A DNA stretch of 64,000 nt from Opitutales bacterium (GCA_030729385.1 JANQXM010000042.1:33254-97253); one strand, 5' to 3'; counted from the first letter of the stretch, positions 8,517 through 18,052 are shown. Program-made: numbers and translations. The notes: generated from the sequence alone by a model not told the origin.

Positions 8517-9052
8517 TTAAATAGTCGGAGCAGATCAGAGCCTGCCTCTTGCTCGGCGTCAAGCAACGCGAGCTTTCTATCTGCTCCCCATCGATAATTT
8601 CCTATCGCACCAGTAGATTGAATGACACGGTGGCATGGTCTGAGTATTGAAATGGGGTTGGCGCCCACCGCTGAACCCACTGCCCGATTGGCCTTTGGCT
8701 TGCCTATCGCTTGAGCAATCGACTGATAACTCACACGTTCCCCATACGGAACATCAATGAGTGCTCTCCACACCGCTAGCTGAAATGGTGTGCCTTGTGG
8801 TGCGAGATACTGCCACTGAATCGCTGGCGCCAAGGACTGATAGTGAGCAAGCCAGTCCAGAAATACGGTGCGAAACACACTATCTGCCTCGGGAAGATCT
8901 GCTGTTGTCTCCTCAAAATGTAGCTCAGTGATTCGTTCGCGTGAAAAATTAGCGATTAAGGTGCCCCACTCTGTGAGGATTCGACATCCCAATTCACCCG
9001 GAGAGGCATATTGGGTCAATGTGGTGAACAAATTATCATTTATACTTGCCAT
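8513..9052 (-). CDS. ogt: Methylated-DNA-[protein]-cysteine S-methyltransferase
   Basis: Suicide repair protein that moves the alkyl group of O6-alkylguanine to its own cysteine. The active-site PCHRVI is present in ISILRPCHRVIQSTGAIGNYRWG, preceded by the helix-turn-helix arginine-finger region YQSIAQAIGKPKANRAVGSAVGANP. An ATG at 9052 has a GGAAG Shine-Dalgarno about 7-8 bases upstream and is preferred over the TTG at 9070 used in the track. There is no Ada regulatory domain, so this is the Ogt/MGMT single-domain type. It is divergent from recA across about 58 bases, placing two DNA-repair genes back to back, possibly sharing control. Confidence 0.92.
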   Translation of the reverse strand: MASINDNLFTTLTQYASPGELGCRILTEWGTLIANFSRERITELHFEETTADLPEADSVFRTVFLDWLAHYQSLAPAIQWQYLAPQGTPFQLAVWRALIDVPYGERVSYQSIAQAIGKPKANRAVGSAVGANPISILRPCHRVIQSTGAIGNYRWGADRKLALLDAEQEAGSDLLRLFK

Positions 9053-9110
9053 ATCAGCGCTTCCTTCCAATTTGAGAGAGTAATCATTTATTAATCATTC
9101 AATACATCCT

Positions 9111-10178
9111 ATGGCCGCTAAATCACAAATTCAAAAAACAGTACGTAATCCTGATGCAGATCGCAAAAACCTCGATTTAGCGATGTCCGGCATCAACAAG
9201 CAATTTGGCCCAGGGGCGCTCATGCGCCTAGGAGAAGCCACAAAAATGGAGATCGACGTGATTTCTACGGGTTCGATCGCCATTGACCTCGCTCTTGGAG
9301 TCGGTGGCCTCCCCCGTGGTCGTATTTGTGAGATCTATGGCCCTGAAAGTTCAGGTAAGACAACTTTCTGTTTGAGCGCGATCGCTCAGGCGCAAAAAGA
9401 AGGCGGCAACGCTGTCTTTGTCGATGTTGAGCACGCGCTGGATCCTAAATATGCGAAAATCGTCGGCGTGGATTTAGACAATCTGATGGTTTCACAGCCA
9501 GAGAGTGGTGAAGATGCACTGAATATCACTGAAACACTGATTCGCTCCGGCGCCGTGGATATTATTGTAGTCGATTCCGTCGCAGCATTGGTTTCGAAGC
9601 ATGAATTGGATGGTCAAATGGGTGATACCACTGTTGGCCTGCAAGCGAGAATGATGAGTCAGGCAATGCGCCGACTCACTGCTGCGATTAGTAAGTCTCA
9701 GTGTGTGGTGCTCTTTACCAATCAAATTCGTGAAAAGATAGGTGTCATGTTTGGCAGCCCCGAAACTCAGCCTGGTGGCCGTGCACTCAAGTTCTTTGCC
9801 TCGGTTCGGATGGATATTCGCCGAATTGGTCAGATCAAGGAGTCATCCGGCAAGGTTGTGGGTAACCGCACTCGCATTAAGATGGTGAAGAATAAAGTAG
9901 CTCCTCCATTCACTGAATCTGAGTTTGATATCATGTATAACGAAGGGATTTCACACTCCGGCTCGCTAGTAGACCTTGGTGTGGAACATAATATTTTGGA
10001 AAAGAAGGGTTCATGGATTTCTTATAAGGGCGAAATGGTCGGGCAAGGTCGCGAAGCAACTAAGACAGCTATCCAAGAAGACCAAAAATTAGCCGACGAA
10101 TTGACCCAGTTGATCATGGCCAAAGTTCACCCCAAAGGTGGCGATTCCGTTACGGGCACTAGTGAGGTTGAGGAATAG
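9111..10178 (+). CDS. recA: Recombinase RecA
   Basis: DNA strand-exchange ATPase and LexA co-protease. Full length (355 residues). It shows Walker [10 protein letters not shown], Walker [14 protein letters not shown], the L1 loop region, the L2-type [26 protein letters not shown] segment, and the acidic C-terminus ending VEE. It is a single gene with its own promoter region shared with divergent ogt. Upstream there is a nearly repeated TAATCATTTATTAATCATT tract; no SOS box can be assigned with confidence. No recX follows. Confidence 0.98.
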   Translation: MAAKSQIQKTVRNPDADRKNLDLAMSGINKQFGPGALMRLGEATKMEIDVISTGSIAIDLALGVGGLPRGRICEIYGPESSGKTTFCLSAIAQAQKEGGNAVFVDVEHALDPKYAKIVGVDLDNLMVSQPESGEDALNITETLIRSGAVDIIVVDSVAALVSKHELDGQMGDTTVGLQARMMSQAMRRLTAAISKSQCVVLFTNQIREKIGVMFGSPETQPGGRALKFFASVRMDIRRIGQIKESSGKVVGNRTRIKMVKNKVAPPFTESEFDIMYNEGISHSGSLVDLGVEHNILEKKGSWISYKGEMVGQGREATKTAIQEDQKLADELTQLIMAKVHPKGGDSVTGTSEVEE

Positions 10179-10333
10179 CGTTTATTTCGCGATAGTCCCC
10201 TACTCTTCATCGGCATTTTCTGAATATTGCGTTCTGAGAGGCTTTAAATTCGGTCGATTATGGACTATCTCAAAGTAGTCCAGTCACTTGCGAACTTGAC
10301 GCTGCGCTCGATTAAGTGAAGTTAGCGGGTCCT

Positions 10334-11692
10334 ATGCCAGCTTCAGATACCATCGTCGCACTGTCCACACCAGCAGGCGAATCCGCGATTGCCGTGATTC
10401 GTTTGAGTGGTTGCGCCTGCCCTGAGCTTGGGCAGTCGATACTTGGACGCCAAAGCGGTTTAAAAGCACGCCATGCTTACTTTGGCATCTACTTGGATAT
10501 CAAGGGGAAGCGAATTGATGACTGTGTGGTAACTTTGTATGAAGCGGGTAAATCCTTTACTGGCGAAGCTATGCTCGAGATCGCACCGCATGGTAATCCT
10601 TTGATAGTACAGAAGATCATGGAGGACTTGATGGCACGTGGTTGCCGACCAGCCGAACCGGGTGAATTTACTCGAACCGCCTTCATGAATGGGAAAATGG
10701 ATTTGAGTCAGGCTGAGGCAGTCTCGGATTTAATACGTGCTAGATCTGACAAGAGCATCGAAGTGGCACAGCGACAACTGCATGGATCCGTCGGTCGTAA
10801 GATGAGTGAGTTGACCGATCGCTTGCTCTCAGTGATGGCACATTTGGAGGCTTATATCGATTTTCCGGAAGAGGATTTGCCCGATGAAAATCAGTCCGGA
10901 CCGGCGATGGATTTACGGAAACTCATTAATGAAATCAATGAGTTGATCGAAACACAGCACTACTCCGCCCTATTACATGAAGGCATAAAGACTTTAATTG
11001 TTGGCGAACCTAACGTAGGCAAGAGTAGTTTGATAAATGCACTCACTGGCTCTGATAGGTCGATAGTTAGTGACATTCCGGGCACTACGCGTGATTACGT
11101 TTCGGCATTTCTAATGATCGGACCATGGCGTATCGAGATTTTGGATACAGCAGGATTGCACGAGGCGGTCGACGTAATTGAGCAGCTCGGAATCAACCAC
11201 ACGATTGAGCAAGCGGAGACGGCGGACTTCTTTTTGTTGATGCTCGATTCGAGTGGCGACTCCCCTACCCTGCCGGCTGAGTTGTTGGCTCGAACGACTG
11301 CTGAAAATACAATCGTCGTAGAAAATAAGATCGATTTAACCGGCTCGGTTTCGCATGACGCGTTTATGCCTGATTTCAAGCACGCCCGAGTTTCATTACT
11401 AGAGCGAGAAGGTATCAGTGAGTTGCGTCAACAATGGCAAGCGTCTATTGAGGCAGGCTTAAAACAGCCTAATGCAGATGGTGTCGTCGTGAATGCGCGC
11501 CATGCTGCTGCCCTGGGTGATGCTCGCGACGCTTTGGAGCTAGCTGCTGATAAATTGAAGAATTTGGAACTCTCGGAGTTGGTGGCCGCTGATCTACGTG
11601 ATGCGGTTGAATTTATTGGTCGTGTTGTTGGCAAGGTCGACAACGAGCGCATGCTAGACAGTCTATTTAAGCAATTTTGCATAGGAAAATGA
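10334..11692 (+). CDS. mnmE: tRNA uridine-5-carboxymethylaminomethyl modification GTPase MnmE
   Basis: GTPase partner of MnmG in making (c)mnm5U at the wobble position of tRNA. The N-terminal tetrahydrofolate-binding domain starts DTIVALSTPAGESAIAVIR. The G domain has G1 GEPNVGKSS, the DIPGTTRD G2/G3 region, DTAGLHE and a NKID-type motif (ENKIDL). The extreme C-terminus is FCIGK, the CxGK motif needed for activity. I chose ATG 10334, six codons inside the track's GTG start, because the family begins just before DTIVA. Its stop overlaps the mnmG start (ATGA), so the two subunits are translationally coupled. Confidence 0.97.
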   Translation: MPASDTIVALSTPAGESAIAVIRLSGCACPELGQSILGRQSGLKARHAYFGIYLDIKGKRIDDCVVTLYEAGKSFTGEAMLEIAPHGNPLIVQKIMEDLMARGCRPAEPGEFTRTAFMNGKMDLSQAEAVSDLIRARSDKSIEVAQRQLHGSVGRKMSELTDRLLSVMAHLEAYIDFPEEDLPDENQSGPAMDLRKLINEINELIETQHYSALLHEGIKTLIVGEPNVGKSSLINALTGSDRSIVSDIPGTTRDYVSAFLMIGPWRIEILDTAGLHEAVDVIEQLGINHTIEQAETADFFLLMLDSSGDSPTLPAELLARTTAENTIVVENKIDLTGSVSHDAFMPDFKHARVSLLEREGISELRQQWQASIEAGLKQPNADGVVVNARHAAALGDARDALELAADKLKNLELSELVAADLRDAVEFIGRVVGKVDNERMLDSLFKQFCIGK

Positions 11693-13566
11693 GTGGCGGA
11701 CTAAAATTCGGGCCGAATCAGCCCTACGATGTGATTATTTGCGGTGCTGGTCATGCAGGCTGTGAAGCTGCGTTGGCGGCATCGCGCTTGGGTGCTGATG
11801 TGCTCATGCTCACCGGGAATCTCGATACAATCGCTCAAATGAGCTGTAATCCTGCCATCGGCGGTCAAGCCAAGGGGCACATGGTGCGTGAAATTGACGC
11901 ATTGGGTGGTGAAATGGCGATCAATGCGGATACGACAGCAATACAGTTTCGTCTGTTGAATGCTTCCAAGGGGCCGGCAGTGCAAGCGCCGCGGGCGCAA
12001 TGTGACAAGAAGGCGTATCAGTATCGCATGAAGCATGTCCTCGAGTTACAAGATAACCTCGATTTGTTCCAAGCCATGGTTCAAGGCCTGATTTACGAGG
12101 ATGGTCGTGTGGTTGGTGTGAGCACGAACCTGGATGTTGAGTTTTACGCGAAGTCGGTGGTAGTGACGACCGGAACCTTCCTGCGCGGTTTGATGCATGT
12201 GGGGAAGAATAAGAATGAGGGCGGTCGGATGGGCGATTTCTCTGCAAAAGGGCTCTCCGGGTCGTTTTTGGAGGCAGGTATAGAGCTTGAGCGTCTCAAG
12301 ACTGGCACGCCCGCACGTATTTTAGGCAGTAGTATTGATTTTACCAACTTAGAGGAGCAGCTTGGAGATGAAGAGCCCACGCTGTTTGCTTTTTACGATA
12401 CACGCGAAGAACAAGATTTGTTCCACGTGGAACATTTTGGTCAGGAGAAGTTGGGTTGGGCTCCGGGCGAGAAGCAGGTTTCTTGTTGGATGACTTATAC
12501 GGGCGAGAAGACTCGGGAAGTAGTGCAGGATAATTTACACCTCTCTGCGATGTATTCTGGTGAGATCGAAGGCACCGGACCACGGTATTGTCCGAGCATT
12601 GAAGATAAGTTTGTGCGCTTCAGTGATAAAGACCGGCATATGCTGTTTTTGGAGCCAGAAGGGCGGAATACCAACGAATGGTATATCAATGGACTATCCA
12701 CCTCACTTCCTTTCGAAGTGCAGTTGGATCTGCTGCGCAGTATTGATGGCTTGGAGAAAGTACACATGCTGCGCCCAGCCTATGCCGTAGAATATGATTT
12801 TGCGCCACCCACACAGTTGTTTCCATCACTAGAATCCAAGAAAGTGGAGAACTTGTTTTTTGCCGGGCAAATCAATGGCACGTCGGGCTATGAAGAAGCG
12901 GCGGGACAGGGTTTGATTGCTGGTGTGAACGCGGTTCAAAAGGTGAGGGGAGGCGAGCCCTTGATTTTGAAACGTCACGAAGCTTACCTGGGTGTGCTGA
13001 TAGATGACCTAGTTACGAAGGGGACGAATGAGCCTTATCGTATGTTTTCTAGTCGGGCGGAACACCGCTTATTGTTCAATCATCCAAGTGCTGAATTGCG
13101 CTTAGTAGAGCATAGCGATCGACTGCAACTTATTGATGGTCAGCGTGTTGCGAAGATTAAAGCCAAATCGGAAAAGATTCTGTCTTGGGTCGATCGCTTG
13201 GAAGTAGAGCGCACTCGCGGTGAAAGCTACGCCTTACATTTGCGTCGTTCTCGTTCACAGGAAGATTTTCCAGATGAATTGAAGACAGAGACGCGTGAGG
13301 TGCGTGACGAGGTGCACTATCGCGTTGTTTTTAAGGGATACCTGGAGCGGGAGCTGAAGCAGATTGAGAAGATGCGTCATATCGACCATATCCGCCTGCC
13401 GGAGGGTTTCGACTTTGGCAAAGTGAAAGGTCTGCGCAGTGAAAGCGCTGAGAAGTTAAAGAAAATTGCGCCTCTCACCCTGGGGCAGGCCAGTCGTATT
13501 AGTGGCGTGAATCCGGCGGATATAAGTATCTTGATGGTTTTTCTCGAGGCTGCATCTCGTAAGTAA
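11689..13566 (+). CDS. mnmG: tRNA uridine-5-carboxymethylaminomethyl modification enzyme MnmG (GidA)
   Basis: FAD- and NADH-dependent subunit of the MnmEG complex. It has the N-terminal dinucleotide fold DVIICGAGHAGCEAALAASRLG, the IGGQAKGHMVREIDALGG motif, GTFLRGLMHVG, CPSIEDKFVRF and a C-terminal helical MnmE-binding region. The ATG at 11689 overlaps the mnmE stop as ATGA; the track's TTG lies four codons earlier. About 240 residues in, the stretch DTREEQDLFHVEHFGQEK appears to lengthen a loop compared with E. coli MnmG. It is exactly there that the DNA carries a parS-like palindrome (separate entry). In many bacteria rsmG-parA-parB follow mnmG; here a two-component system does instead. Confidence 0.97.
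   Translation: MSGGLKFGPNQPYDVIICGAGHAGCEAALAASRLGADVLMLTGNLDTIAQMSCNPAIGGQAKGHMVREIDALGGEMAINADTTAIQFRLLNASKGPAVQAPRAQCDKKAYQYRMKHVLELQDNLDLFQAMVQGLIYEDGRVVGVSTNLDVEFYAKSVVVTTGTFLRGLMHVGKNKNEGGRMGDFSAKGLSGSFLEAGIELERLKTGTPARILGSSIDFTNLEEQLGDEEPTLFAFYDTREEQDLFHVEHFGQEKLGWAPGEKQVSCWMTYTGEKTREVVQDNLHLSAMYSGEIEGTGPRYCPSIEDKFVRFSDKDRHMLFLEPEGRNTNEWYINGLSTSLPFEVQLDLLRSIDGLEKVHMLRPAYAVEYDFAPPTQLFPSLESKKVENLFFAGQINGTSGYEEAAGQGLIAGVNAVQKVRGGEPLILKRHEAYLGVLIDDLVTKGTNEPYRMFSSRAEHRLLFNHPSAELRLVEHSDRLQLIDGQRVAKIKAKSEKILSWVDRLEVERTRGESYALHLRRSRSQEDFPDELKTETREVRDEVHYRVVFKGYLERELKQIEKMRHIDHIRLPEGFDFGKVKGLRSESAEKLKKIAPLTLGQASRISGVNPADISILMVFLEAASRK
12419..12434. promoter_or_regulatory. parS-like centromere site inside mnmG
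   Basis: TGTTCCACGTGGAACA is a perfect 16-bp palindrome of the ParB-binding parS type (general form TGTTNCACGTGNAACA). It lies within mnmG, reading as the codons for F-H-V-E-H. ParB/Spo0J sites are usually clustered near the replication origin and are often found in genes near gidA/mnmG. No parA or parB lies in the window, so the partner protein would be elsewhere. Confidence 0.75.
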
Positions 13567-13780
13567 TGCACGGCGCATGATTGGGGCGTCACTCTCTAAA
13601 TTGTGTCAATTAAGCTACGGCAATGTGTCGGGTGTGTGAAATTAGCGGCTAATGGTCGTAGCAATCGCTTTAATCGTTGACGGAACCGCTTGTTATCTAG
13701 GTTTAAAGTGAATTGCTTTGTGACGATTAATTCGTTCTGTTCTGGTTCTTCAGAGCAATTTACTCCTAAATATTTATAGA

Positions 13781-14482
13781 ATGAGCGCGCCGAAAATCCA
13801 TCGTATTTTAGTCCTAGATGACGAGCCTGACGTTACTGAATTGTTGCAATACAAATTAGAGCAAGCTGGTTACCGATGCATGGTGTTGAATGATCCGCTT
13901 ACTTTTGTGGCGAAGGTGCGTGAGTTTGAGCCGGATTTGATGATTTTGGATATTATGATGCCTGAGTTGAACGGGCTTCAGTTGTGCCGTATCGCACGAG
14001 CAGATCCCGTGATGAAAGATATCCCCATCATTTTCTTAACAGCCAAGGGGGAGGCGGAAGATCGAGTCACTGGTTTGGAAACGGGGGCAGAGGACTACGT
14101 GTCTAAGCCATTCAACTCCAAGGAGTTGCTGCTTCGTATTGGGAATATTTTAAATCGCAGTGTCAAATTGGATGATTCTGCGGGACAGAAGCGTATTGAG
14201 ATCGGAGGCGTGTTGATCGACGAGGACTTGCATCAATTACAGGTGGATGGTGAAGAAGTTATTTTGACCGCGACGGAGTTTCGTTTGCTGAAGTTGTTGA
14301 TGGAGCGGAAAGGGCGCGTGCAGTCGCGCGAGCACCTACTGGTCAATGTCTGGCACTATGATACGGATATTGAAACGCGCACTGTCGACACGCACGTGCG
14401 CCGTGTGAGAGAAAAGTTAGGGTCGTATGCACATTTGATTGAGACTATCCGTGGTGTTGGTTATCGTGCGGTCGATATCTAA
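13781..14482 (+). CDS. PhoB-like response regulator
   Basis: OmpR/PhoB-family response regulator of 233 residues. The receiver domain has the acidic pair in VLDDEPDVTEL, the phospho-acceptor in LMILDIMMPELNG, the threonine in IIFLTAKG and the lysine in DYVSKPFNSKE. A C-terminal winged helix follows (ATEFRLLKLLMERKGRV...VDTHVRRVREKLG). The stop overlaps the sensor kinase start by one base (TAATG). The 214-bp upstream region has no gene, and I did not find a clear pho box in it. Phosphate sensing is suggested by the PhoR-like partner but not shown by neighbouring pst genes. Confidence 0.9.
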   Translation: MSAPKIHRILVLDDEPDVTELLQYKLEQAGYRCMVLNDPLTFVAKVREFEPDLMILDIMMPELNGLQLCRIARADPVMKDIPIIFLTAKGEAEDRVTGLETGAEDYVSKPFNSKELLLRIGNILNRSVKLDDSAGQKRIEIGGVLIDEDLHQLQVDGEEVILTATEFRLLKLLMERKGRVQSREHLLVNVWHYDTDIETRTVDTHVRRVREKLGSYAHLIETIRGVGYRAVDI

Positions 14483-15774
14483 TGTTGGTCTTTCTCTGTA
14501 TTCTATTTTTTGTGACAACCGTTTGGTTGTTATTCTACATTCGTCGCACGCGTCAGCTTTTGGCTGACCTGGAGGGGGCGGTGCATGCGCAACGACGTTT
14601 ATTGCCCGAGGCTTCTGATTTCACAATTAAGCTACACGGCGTGAAGGGTCTAATTGATGAGACGAATGATTTCATTGACCGCTATCAATTGTATGCGACT
14701 GAAAACACAGGTTATTCGAAGCAAATCGAAGCCTTGCTGCGTGCAGTTCAGGAGGTAGTGGTGATCTTCAACGCGGACCGAGAAATTGAATTTTCCAATA
14801 AATCCGCCGAATCATTGTTCCATAAGAGCATGTCGATGAAAGGTTTGCGTGTTGACTCGGCTATGCGCTCCTTGAGCCTGTTAGAGTTTCTTGAGGCTTT
14901 AAAGGAGGGGCGACCGGGGAATGAAAATCAAATCAGTATCGAGAAGGAGGGTGAGACTTTGTGGTTTGAGGCATCGTGCTCAGAGGTGCGTGGCATCTCC
15001 AATCCGAACGCGATGTCATATCTTCTAGTGCTTCACGACATCACGCGCTTGAAGAGTTTGGAAGTGTTGCGTCGAGAGTTTGTGGCTAACGTGTCGCATG
15101 AACTGCGCACCCCTTTGACGATTATCAAAGGTTTCGCGGAAACTCTAGTGGACGATGAGAGCACGATCCCATCGGAGTCACGCGTGCGGTTCCTCGGTAA
15201 GATCCTGACCAATGCGGAGCGCTTGCATATGTTGGTGGAAGATCTTCTAACCTTATCTCGATTGGAATCTAAGGCGGATCAGTTCGATCCTGTGATGCAG
15301 CCTATATTACCGCTATTGGAGGACATCCGGGAAGACTATCAGTCCCGTTTGAAGGAAAAGAGTCAGAAGATTGTGGTGGATGTGGATGATGCGGTCCCTT
15401 TTGTGTCGTTTGATCGCTTTCGTATTAATCAGGTGTTGGACAATTTGGTTGTGAACGCTTTCAGGTATGCTCCCGATTTTACTGAGTTACGTTTGAGCGC
15501 ACGTTACGATGCTGCAGAGCAGGTGGTGGTGTGCTCGGTTCAAGACGATGGTCCAGGTATTCCTGAAGATGATTTGCCGCATCTTTTCGAGCGTTTTTAT
15601 CGGGTGGATAAAGGCCGATCAAAGGAAAGTGGCGGCACTGGGCTAGGTCTGAGCATCACGAAGCATATTATACAGCTGCATGACGGTAAAGTCTGGGCGG
15701 AGAGCAAGCTGGGCGAGTGGACAAAGGTGAGCTTTAGCCTGCACTGCCCATTGGTAGAAACAGGCACAGTATAA
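14482..15774 (+). CDS. PhoR-like sensor histidine kinase
   Basis: Membrane histidine kinase of 430 residues. A single N-terminal membrane segment (VFLCILFFVTTVWLLFYI) is followed by a PAS-like domain at about 95-190. The DHp domain has the H box FVANVSHELRTPLTIIKG, and the HATPase domain has the N box (DNLVVNAFRYAP), the G1 motif DDGPGIP and the G2 motif GGTGLGLSI. There is no large periplasmic sensing domain, as in PhoR, which senses through partner proteins. The first base of its ATG is the last base of the regulator's stop, so the pair is translationally coupled. trmB begins about 57 bases downstream. Confidence 0.9.
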   Translation: MLVFLCILFFVTTVWLLFYIRRTRQLLADLEGAVHAQRRLLPEASDFTIKLHGVKGLIDETNDFIDRYQLYATENTGYSKQIEALLRAVQEVVVIFNADREIEFSNKSAESLFHKSMSMKGLRVDSAMRSLSLLEFLEALKEGRPGNENQISIEKEGETLWFEASCSEVRGISNPNAMSYLLVLHDITRLKSLEVLRREFVANVSHELRTPLTIIKGFAETLVDDESTIPSESRVRFLGKILTNAERLHMLVEDLLTLSRLESKADQFDPVMQPILPLLEDIREDYQSRLKEKSQKIVVDVDDAVPFVSFDRFRINQVLDNLVVNAFRYAPDFTELRLSARYDAAEQVVVCSVQDDGPGIPEDDLPHLFERFYRVDKGRSKESGGTGLGLSITKHIIQLHDGKVWAESKLGEWTKVSFSLHCPLVETGTV

Positions 15775-15831
15775 TCAAAGGGGTATCGGTCTTGACCCAG
15801 GGTGGGGGAGCTGTGCATAAATCTGCCTAAT

Positions 15832-16428
15832 ATGGAAATTTCAGAAGCACATGCTCGGGAGCTGGAAAAGCAGGTCGCACGTAAGCAGCAATTGCGTGAA
15901 CAAATAAATGGCGAACTCGCTGGAGTGGAGCGCATTCTGTTTGAGGCAGGCTGTGGGCATGGGCATTGGCTGGCTGATTACGCAGAAGCGAATCCAGAGG
16001 TGACCTGCGTGGGCATCGATCTGATTACTTGGCGTATTCGCAAGGGCTTGGATAAGCGCGATAAGCGAAATTTGAAGAACTTGTTCTTTTATAAGGCTGA
16101 GTTGGGGGAGTTTTTAGAGGTATTACCTCCACATATCCGTTTCGAACGCACCGTATTATTGTTCCCGGATCCGTGGCCGAAAGCGAAACACCATCGCCGA
16201 CGCATGGTGCAAACTGCATTCTTAGATGAAGTGGCTAAACGAACCGATACGGGCGGAACCTTTTGTTTTCGCTCAGACGATCGCCCATATTTTGATTGGA
16301 CCGTAGAGCATTTGGAGACGCATCCCGAATGGGAGATTGATGACGCTGCACAGTGGCCTCATGAAACGGAGACCTACTTTCAGAGTTTGATGGAGGAGTA
16401 TTTTTCGGTCGTCGCCCGACGCGTTTGA
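15832..16428 (+). CDS. trmB: tRNA (guanine-N7)-methyltransferase
   Basis: SAM-dependent methyltransferase forming m7G46 in tRNA. Motif I is [17 protein letters not shown], then VGIDL for motif II. The TrmB hallmark [19 protein letters not shown] contains the family's PDPWxKxxHxKRR signature. A C-terminal CFRSDD..YFDW segment completes the fold. ATG 15832 gives 199 residues; the track's GTG at 15802 is ten codons earlier and less likely. It ends just five bases before the convergent 75-residue membrane-protein gene. Confidence 0.93.
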   Translation: MEISEAHARELEKQVARKQQLREQINGELAGVERILFEAGCGHGHWLADYAEANPEVTCVGIDLITWRIRKGLDKRDKRNLKNLFFYKAELGEFLEVLPPHIRFERTVLLFPDPWPKAKHHRRRMVQTAFLDEVAKRTDTGGTFCFRSDDRPYFDWTVEHLETHPEWEIDDAAQWPHETETYFQSLMEEYFSVVARRV

Positions 16429-16433
16429 GGAGA

Positions 16434-16661
16434 CTACACGATATCTAGCCAAACGATTAGGACGAGCTGTGCCACGAGGGCAATCGCTAGTAGTCCGTAG
16501 GCAAATAGCATAAATATATCGGTTGCGAAGCGACGCTCACGAATAGTAGACGACCCAGTCTTGGGGGAGTCTGGGCGCTTCTCGGCGTTGATGACCGCAG
16601 AGCTTCCTTTGCGGTCTCTGAGGTGCGCGATGCGGTCTGTGAGGTTGGTGAGTTCCGACAT
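16434..16661 (-). CDS. Small tail-anchored membrane protein, unknown
   Basis: A 75-residue protein with a charged N-terminal half (LTDRIAHLRDRKG) and one hydrophobic segment at the extreme C-terminus (IFMLFAYGLLAIALVAQLVLIVWLDIV), giving a tail-anchored layout. No family was recognised. It is divergent from the ATP synthase operon (114 bp apart) and convergent with trmB. The position just ahead of atpB resembles that of small atpI/atpZ-type proteins, but orientation and topology differ, so I do not call it one. Confidence 0.6.
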   Translation of the reverse strand: MSELTNLTDRIAHLRDRKGSSAVINAEKRPDSPKTGSSTIRERRFATDIFMLFAYGLLAIALVAQLVLIVWLDIV

Positions 16662-16732
16662 ATTATAGAATGATCTTGGCGACCTTAGCTGTCATCGCGA
16701 GTTTAGTTATCTTCGATATAATTGATAGGTCT

Positions 16733-16749
16733 CATAAGCTTGGCTTATG
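16733..16749. promoter_or_regulatory. Inverted repeat upstream of the atp operon
   Basis: CATAAGC-TTG-GCTTATG is a perfect 7-bp inverted repeat with a 3-base spacer, located 27 bases before the track's atpB start. It could be a regulator site or an RNA hairpin in the leader. No assignment is possible. Confidence 0.35.
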
Positions 16750-16775
16750 TTGGCTGCTAAAAAGTAAATCTAGGG

Positions 16776-17699
16776 TTGACGCGTGATTCGAGCAAATACA
16801 TCAAAAGCGCCTTTCATGTGTGTCAATCACACCCTAAACACTCTCTCAAGTTCTTCGTGAACAAGCTACTACCAACAGTTTTTCTTCTCACCGGTTCGGC
16901 TTCAGCTCTTAATGCTGCGGACGGCGTAAGCCCGTCTCCATACACGCTGACAGAAATTTTCGGTCTTCCGGTTACTAACTCGATTCTCACTACTTGGGTG
17001 ATTTCGATTTTGTTAATTGTAGCCATTCGCTTTTCAGTTGGCACACCGAAGTTGATTCCTGGTAAAGGTCAGGCAGTCCTAGAGAATTTGATTGGCGGTC
17101 TACGTGATTTGCTTCTGCCGATCGTTGGCAAGAAGGCATTCCCGTTGGCTTTCCCTTTGTTGATCGGTCTGTTTTTGTTCATCATGATTCACAACTGGAG
17201 CGGATTGATTCCAGGGGTAGGGGTATTTGGATTTTACGATGACCACGGACATTTGAAATATTGGATGCGTCCTGCGAGTGCCGATTTGAACGCGACTTTC
17301 GGTATGGCGCTCGTTGCTATGGCTGCGTGGTTGTTTATCAGTTTGAAGGTAGCGGGTCCTAAGTTTTTCATATGGGAACTCTTCGGAAATAAGGCAGATA
17401 AGAAGGAAACACCAACACCGATCTATTTACTGTTGGCTCCTATTTTCCTGATGGTGGGTGTGATTGAAGTCGTTTCTATCTCATTCCGTCCGATTTCACT
17501 TTCTTTCCGTCTGTTCGGTAATGTCTTCGGTGGAGAGAATCTTCTTACAAGCATGACAGGTCTGGCACCTTACATTGTGCCGATTCCGTTCTACCTTTAC
17601 GAAGTGCTCGTCGGTGTCGTTCAAGCACTTATCTTTACACTTCTTGTTGCGATTTACATTGGATTGATGACAAATCACGACGAAGACCACGCTCACTAA
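16776..17699 (+). CDS. atpB: F-type ATP synthase subunit a
   Basis: Membrane stator subunit that forms the proton half-channels against the c-ring. The essential arginine lies in the [23 protein letters not shown] segment. Multiple membrane helices follow, with [24 protein letters not shown] at the C-terminus. The start is uncertain. The track uses TTG 16776; an in-frame GTG at 16857 would give a protein opening [22 protein letters not shown], which looks like a cleavable signal peptide. Neither has a convincing ribosome-binding site. It is the first gene of the complete atpBEFHAGDC operon. Confidence 0.95.
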   Translation: MTRDSSKYIKSAFHVCQSHPKHSLKFFVNKLLPTVFLLTGSASALNAADGVSPSPYTLTEIFGLPVTNSILTTWVISILLIVAIRFSVGTPKLIPGKGQAVLENLIGGLRDLLLPIVGKKAFPLAFPLLIGLFLFIMIHNWSGLIPGVGVFGFYDDHGHLKYWMRPASADLNATFGMALVAMAAWLFISLKVAGPKFFIWELFGNKADKKETPTPIYLLLAPIFLMVGVIEVVSISFRPISLSFRLFGNVFGGENLLTSMTGLAPYIVPIPFYLYEVLVGVVQALIFTLLVAIYIGLMTNHDEDHAH

Positions 17700-17787
17700 A
17701 TTTTAAAACCTTTCCGCGCTCGGGACCATGTAGTAAATCCGTGGACGACGCAGAAATCACTAAATACTAAACTCAACGTAATAAATT

Positions 17788-18006
17788 ATGTTCAACATAC
17801 TCGCAGAAATCTCTGGTAATATCAACGTCGCAGCAGCAGCTATCGGTGTTCCTCTCGGCATTGGCCTCATTGGCTTCAAAGCTTGTGAAGCTGTAGGTCG
17901 TAACCCTGAAGCCGCTACTAAGGTATTGGTCCAATCGATTATCGCCATGGCTTTCGCTGAAGCGATCGTGTTCTTCGCGATCTTCCTTGGCAAGATGGCT
18001 GGCTAA
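17788..18006 (+). CDS. atpE: F-type ATP synthase subunit c
   Basis: Two-helix hairpin proteolipid of 72 residues forming the rotor ring. The polar loop is RNP in [10 protein letters not shown], and the ion-binding carboxylate is Glu58 in [11 protein letters not shown]. The residues after Glu58 are Ala-Ile, not the Ser/Thr of Na+-binding c subunits, and no glutamine ligand is seen in helix 1, so proton coupling is the likelier mode. A strong hairpin follows the stop codon (separate entry). Confidence 0.95.
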   Translation: MFNILAEISGNINVAAAAIGVPLGIGLIGFKACEAVGRNPEAATKVLVQSIIAMAFAEAIVFFAIFLGKMAG

Positions 18007-18025
18007 ACCACTCTTTAAGAGTCTT

Positions 18026-18052
18026 GCCGACGATCCACTTTGGATCGTCGGC
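18026..18052 (+). terminator. Hairpin between atpE and atpF (attenuator, processing or stabilising element)
   Basis: GCCGACGATCCA-CTT-TGGATCGTCGGC is a perfect 12-bp stem with a 3-base loop, 19 bases after the atpE stop and 33 bases before the atpF ATG. The downstream bases ACTTTTAAATAC contain only a short T run, so full termination is unlikely. Partial termination or protection of the upstream message from 3' decay could raise output of subunit c, which is needed in about ten copies. Confidence 0.7.

Noticed and set aside
10260-10281. TGGACTA...TAGTCCA inverted repeat after recA
   Set aside because: Seven-base stem without a T run; too weak to call a terminator and no other role is suggested.
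16434-16661. Calling the small gene before atpB an atpI or atpZ
   Set aside because: It is on the opposite strand, with a single C-terminal membrane helix rather than the two or more of those families.
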